Below are positions 60,526 to 64,000 of a stretch of DNA of 64,000 bases, in pieces. The stretch's first letter is position 1. Every line of letters starts with the position of its first letter. Made by a program: the position numbers and the translations under genes. The DNA comes from Sulfurovum sp. TSL1 (GTDB lineage: Bacteria; Campylobacterota; Campylobacteria; Campylobacterales; Sulfurovaceae): positions 1,161,106 through 1,225,105 of the forward strand of contig NZ_BPFI01000001.1 in NCBI RefSeq assembly GCF_019972135.1. Direction: 5' to 3'. The notes below the pieces were generated by a model, which saw nothing but the letters and a program-made list of their open reading frames with translations, had not been told where the DNA came from and ran no database searches.

Positions 60526-61836
60526 ATGAAGAATAAAAAATATCTCTTATTTGTTTTGTTAAGTGCCACACTTTTAAGTGCTGCAGGAAATGAGAATAAT
60601 GCAACAAAAGGAAAAGAGTGGATTTTTTTACCTTATGCCTTTTCGAGTGACGCTACTGGATTTGCAGGAGGTGTCAGTGCTATGAAAAGAGCTTTATTCC
60701 AACCCCAAACCACATTTATCGCTACTCTTTTTACCGGTCTACCGCAAGACATTACCATCAATAATCAGCCCGAAGAAGCAACCTTTTCCGGAGGGTTCAT
60801 CTCTTTTTTAGACTATAAACTTCCTTACACAGACCGGTTCTTTTTCTCCTTCATGGGTTTAAAAAGCTATTTTCCGAAAAACCGTTACTATATAGACGGT
60901 TCACATACATCCGATAAAGAGGATGCCTACATCAGTTCGGGTGATTCTGACTTCTTCACCACTACCTTCAGATACACCCTTCCCATAGGAGAAGGTGTAG
61001 ACAATCCCGCAGGCCTCTACAAACTTGAAGGTGGTTTTTGTGTAGGCAGAGAGGAGTGCGGAGGCGGTGTACCTTTCGTAAGTGGTAGAACTTCTATAGG
61101 GATCAAGACATTTTTCCAGACAGACAATACGGACAACACAGAGAGGTGGCAAGATTCGATTTGGTGGAAAAACGGGACATCTCTACCCACATGGAATACC
61201 AATGGACTGCGATTTTTTCTTATGCATGATAATACAGATTTTGATATTAACCCCGCTAGAGGCTACCAGTTCCAACTGCAATACTCAAAAGATTTCGGCT
61301 GGGGGGATTCTCTTCAGAGTTGGGATTTTTTAGAATTTGCATACAATCATTACTTTGAACTGGAAACATTTTCATTTACCCAACAAAATGTGCTGGCTTT
61401 AAGTCTATGGACAGGGTACTCATTTTCATGGGATAATGACACAGAGATCTCTCCCGGATTTGATGCACATCGTCCCCCTATGTGGGAAGGTGCCAGACTG
61501 GGCGGTTTCAACAGGATGAGAGGCTATGATCAGGATCGTTTTTCAGACAAAGCAGCCTTTTACGCTGCTGCAGAGTACAGAGCCATCATCGACTACAATC
61601 CTCTGAAGGACATCTCATGGATACCGGCAAAAGTAGATTGGTTCCAGATCGTTCTGTTTGCAGAGGCCGGAAGGGTACATGATCAATACACGCTTGATCT
61701 TGTCAATGATATGAAATATGATGCAGGTATCAGCCTACGGGCCATGGTATCAGAATTACCGATACGGTTTGATGTGGCAACAAGCGAAGAAGGTACCTAT
61801 CTGTGGCTGATGGCACGGCATCCATTTGACTTTTAA
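60526..61836 (+). CDS. Omp85-family outer-membrane barrel without POTRA domains
   Basis: A 436-residue outer-membrane protein. After a signal peptide (1-20, LLSAA) the whole protein is beta-barrel. It has the Omp85 (bacterial surface antigen) signature loop ARLGGFNRMRGYDQDRFSDKAAFYAAAEYR near 325-355, with the conserved RGY, and a terminal phenylalanine strand (LWLMARHPFDF). BamA and TamA carry N-terminal POTRA domains; here there are none, so it resembles small stand-alone family members of unknown role. Confidence 0.82.
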   Translation: MKNKKYLLFVLLSATLLSAAGNENNATKGKEWIFLPYAFSSDATGFAGGVSAMKRALFQPQTTFIATLFTGLPQDITINNQPEEATFSGGFISFLDYKLPYTDRFFFSFMGLKSYFPKNRYYIDGSHTSDKEDAYISSGDSDFFTTTFRYTLPIGEGVDNPAGLYKLEGGFCVGREECGGGVPFVSGRTSIGIKTFFQTDNTDNTERWQDSIWWKNGTSLPTWNTNGLRFFLMHDNTDFDINPARGYQFQLQYSKDFGWGDSLQSWDFLEFAYNHYFELETFSFTQQNVLALSLWTGYSFSWDNDTEISPGFDAHRPPMWEGARLGGFNRMRGYDQDRFSDKAAFYAAAEYRAIIDYNPLKDISWIPAKVDWFQIVLFAEAGRVHDQYTLDLVNDMKYDAGISLRAMVSELPIRFDVATSEEGTYLWLMARHPFDF

Positions 61837-62019
61837 ACTTCATTGTCTTAATCACACGAAGTGTACCATGTCTCTGTGAACGACCTTGTAAGCGAAGCGA
61901 TTCGAGAATAGAGACGATTTTTGCTTCGTTTTTCTAAAAAATGAAGAGGAAAACAAGACCATAGTTCAAATTGAAGGGATATTAAAAAAAATGTTATAGA
62001 TTTGATAGATTGGGATATA
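61837..62019. other. Intergenic repeat-like DNA after the Omp85 gene
   Basis: Non-coding DNA with a GTCTCT / AGAGAC pair (near 61873-61915) around CGAAGCGATTCGAG-type sequence, then an A-rich stretch. On the - strand a meaningless frame reads SRIASLTRSFTETWYTS, the kind of peptide usually produced by dispersed intergenic repeats. It leads into the hairpin at 62020. Confidence 0.4.
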
Positions 62020-62044
62020 TGTTCCCACGCAAAGCATGGGAACA
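62020..62044. repeat. TTCCCACGC hairpin repeat
   Basis: Arms GTTCCCACGC and GCATGGGAAC (one G-T pair) around AAA, followed by AAGAAAAA. It resembles a hairpin repeat I have seen in many proteobacterial genomes between genes (GTTCCCACGC...GCGTGGGAAC). It lies 45-69 bp beyond the dnaK stop and may act as a terminator for dnaK (- strand) or for the Omp85 gene. Confidence 0.6.
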
Positions 62045-62088
62045 AGAAAAAGCCCCTTATGGATCGTATGGCTTATGGAAGCAGAGCC

Positions 62089-63966
62089 TTACTCTACTTC
62101 AGCATCGATGACATCGTCATCGTCTGCTTTTTTTGCTTCCGGGTTTGCACCGCCTTGTTGTTCTTTAGCATACATCGCTTCCGCTAGCTTATGGCTTTTT
62201 TCAGTCAATGCTTTTACTTTTTCATCTATCTGCTCTTTGGTTGCAGAGTCATCTTTAATGACAGCTTCAAGCTCTTCGATAGCCGATTCAATACTCGCTT
62301 TTTCTGTCGCATCGAAGTTTTCACCTAGATCACTCAATGACTTTTTCGTCTGGTGCACCAATGCATCTGCCTGGTTTCTTGCTTCAACAACTGCTTTTCT
62401 TTTCTCATCATCAGCTTTGTGCGCTTCAGCATCTTGAACCATTTTTTCGATCTCTTCATCTGAAAGTCCTGACGAACCAGTGATCTTGATCTCTTGAGAT
62501 TTACCCGTACCTTTATCTTGTGCAGATACAGTCAAGATACCATTCGCATCGATATCAAATGTTACTTCGATCTGAGGTACACCTCTTGGAGCTGCCGGAA
62601 TATCTCTAAGTTCGAACATACCAAGTGATTTGTTGTCTTTAGAGAACTCTCTTTCACCTTGAAGTACATGGATGCTTACCGCTGGCTGGTTATCTTCCGC
62701 TGTTGAGAACACTTGTGACTTCTTCGCTGGGATCGTTGTTCCTTTTTCGATCACTTTCGTTGTCACGCCACCTAGTGTCTCGATACCAAGAGAAAGTGGT
62801 GTAACATCAAGAAGTAGTACATCTTTCACATCACCTGCAAGTACCCCACCCTGGATAGCTGCACCAAGCGCAACCACTTCATCCGGGTTCACGGATTTGT
62901 TAAGGTCTTTACCAAAGAATTTTTTCATCTCCTCTTGTACCAAAGGAACTCTTGTAGAACCACCGACCATGACGATCTCGTTGATATCTGACTTACTAAG
63001 ACCTGCATCTTTCAATACACTTTCCACAGTCTTGATCGTGCCTGCGACCAGGTCACCGATAAGCGACTCAAATTTTGCTCTAGTGATCTTTGTTACCAAG
63101 TGTTTTGGTCCTGATGCATCCGCTGTAATGAACGGAAGGTTTATTTCCGTTTCAGTGGATGAAGAGAGCTCTTTTTTTGCTGTTTCAGCTGCATCTTTAA
63201 CTCTTTGAAGCGCCATCACATCCGCTTTCACATCGATACCAGTGTCTGATTTAAATTGCTCAGCGACATAATCGATGATCTTGTTATCAAAGTCATCACC
63301 ACCGAGGAATGCATCTCCGCCTGTTGCCATAACTTCAACCACACCGTCACCCGTCTCAAGTGCAGTTACGTCAAATGTACCACCACCTAGGTCGTAAACC
63401 ACGATCTGCTCTGATTCTTTTTTATCAAGACCATAAGCCAATGCAGCTGATGTCGGTTCGTTGATGATACGAAGTACATTGAGTCCTGCGATCGTTCCGG
63501 CTTCTTTTGTTGCTTTTCTTTGTGCATCATTGAAGTATGCCGGTACTGTAATAACTGCATCTGTTACCGTCTCACCAAGATATGCTTCTGCATCCTCTTT
63601 CATTTTCATCAATACTTTTGCAGAGATCTCTTGCGGTGTATATGTTTTACCTGCCACTTCGATCGCACATGCACCAGATCTGTCTATGATATGGTAAGGA
63701 AGCTTCTCTTGTGCTTCTTTAGCCTTATCTTCACTCATCATCAGACCCATAATTCTTTTAATAGAGTAGATCGTTTTCTCAGGGTTTGTGATCGCCTGTC
63801 TTTTAGCAGACTCACCTACAAGTACTTCACCTTTATCGGTAAATGCTACGATAGAAGGTGTCGTATTTTTACCCTCTTTGTTTGCAATGATCTTTGCTTC
63901 ACCGTTATCATACACTGCCATAGCAGAGTTTGTTGTCCCTAAATCTATTCCTAATACTTTTGCCAT
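62089..63966 (-). CDS. dnaK: Chaperone protein DnaK (Hsp70)
   Basis: ATP-driven chaperone. It is 625 residues, complete. The nucleotide domain (1-380) starts [20 protein letters not shown] with [15 protein letters not shown] and [14 protein letters not shown]. The linker [19 protein letters not shown] leads to the substrate domain (about 390-500), and a helical lid with a closing [16 protein letters not shown] tail. Upstream lies only 34 bp of the window, so grpE/hrcA, which often precede it, cannot be seen. The ATG is at 63964-63966. Confidence 0.98.
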   Translation of the reverse strand: MAKVLGIDLGTTNSAMAVYDNGEAKIIANKEGKNTTPSIVAFTDKGEVLVGESAKRQAITNPEKTIYSIKRIMGLMMSEDKAKEAQEKLPYHIIDRSGACAIEVAGKTYTPQEISAKVLMKMKEDAEAYLGETVTDAVITVPAYFNDAQRKATKEAGTIAGLNVLRIINEPTSAALAYGLDKKESEQIVVYDLGGGTFDVTALETGDGVVEVMATGGDAFLGGDDFDNKIIDYVAEQFKSDTGIDVKADVMALQRVKDAAETAKKELSSSTETEINLPFITADASGPKHLVTKITRAKFESLIGDLVAGTIKTVESVLKDAGLSKSDINEIVMVGGSTRVPLVQEEMKKFFGKDLNKSVNPDEVVALGAAIQGGVLAGDVKDVLLLDVTPLSLGIETLGGVTTKVIEKGTTIPAKKSQVFSTAEDNQPAVSIHVLQGEREFSKDNKSLGMFELRDIPAAPRGVPQIEVTFDIDANGILTVSAQDKGTGKSQEIKITGSSGLSDEEIEKMVQDAEAHKADDEKRKAVVEARNQADALVHQTKKSLSDLGENFDATEKASIESAIEELEAVIKDDSATKEQIDEKVKALTEKSHKLAEAMYAKEQQGGANPEAKKADDDDVIDAEVE

Positions 63967-64000
63967 ATTAAATCCTTGCTTATTCTATATTTATTTTTTA

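Noticed and set aside
62672-63208. 178-codon open frame antisense to dnaK
   Set aside because: dnaK is unambiguous on the other strand; long antisense frames are common opposite such conserved genes.
1-64000. CRISPR array, prophage or integrative element
   Set aside because: No regularly spaced repeats, cas, integrase, capsid or conjugation genes were found on reading both strands; the only mobile DNA seen is the IS1595 derivative.

Overview
The window reads as chromosomal DNA of a Campylobacterota (Epsilonproteobacteria) bacterium, most likely close to Sulfurovum or a relative. Four things suggest this: a Peb4-type periplasmic isomerase next to class II fructose-bisphosphate aldolase (an order also known from Campylobacter), a stand-alone CetB-like PAS protein, HemJ in place of other protoporphyrinogen oxidases, and many c-type cytochromes with AT-rich intergenic DNA. 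The genus is an inference; no rRNA is present. Genes are tightly packed on both strands, with many 1-, 4- and 8-nt start/stop overlaps.

Layout. 1-2 kb: 5' part of ileS, a cinA C-terminal-type amidase, and seven tRNA genes (Lys, Asp, Lys, Val, Glu, Val, Asp) behind a consensus promoter. 2.2-9.7 kb: hisD, a PLP desulfhydrase-type enzyme, fba, three SurA/PpiC-type secreted proteins (two lacking the isomerase domain), nth and pepD. 9.7-22 kb: small conserved proteins, a cytochrome b561-type protein, metH, a PAS sensor with a possibly structured leader, lpxD, ilvBH, a Ppx/GppA phosphatase, ilvA, a CoA-binding protein and a MORN-type protein. 22-28 kb: a seven-heme secreted cytochrome closed by a terminator, then an ArnC/LAB_N/ArnT-like envelope glycosylation cassette. 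28-36 kb: trmA, then a compact run glmU-coaBC-uppS-prepilin peptidase-LptF/G-truA and a small cytochrome c. 36-44 kb: hemJ, a secreted nuclease, then an accessory patch with an internally deleted IS1595-family element, a large CHASE-PAS-GAF-GGDEF-EAL protein and a frameshifted GGDEF remnant. 44-55 kb: a CvfB-like protein, a porin, DsbD, YyaL, ApbE, and a porin / FMN-binding protein / two-membrane-protein operon divergent from a di-heme peroxidase across a promoter region with three Fur-box-like sites. 55-64 kb: a DUF1538 / PII-like / CBS operon, a two-component system, a small lipoprotein, chorismate mutase, an Omp85-type barrel and dnaK.

The most interesting unit is the flavin cassette at 50.3-54.2 kb. 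ApbE (the enzyme that attaches FMN to exported proteins) is convergent with an operon for an exported FMN-binding protein carrying an SGSTLS acceptor-like motif, two small four-helix membrane proteins that look like paralogues, and an outer-membrane porin. Its promoter shares Fur-like sites with a di-heme peroxidase. This suggests an iron-responsive periplasmic flavin electron-transfer module whose membrane subunits I do not recognise. The second candidate is the DUF1538 transporter with two nucleotide-sensor-type partners, which looks like an internally duplicated transporter under ligand control.
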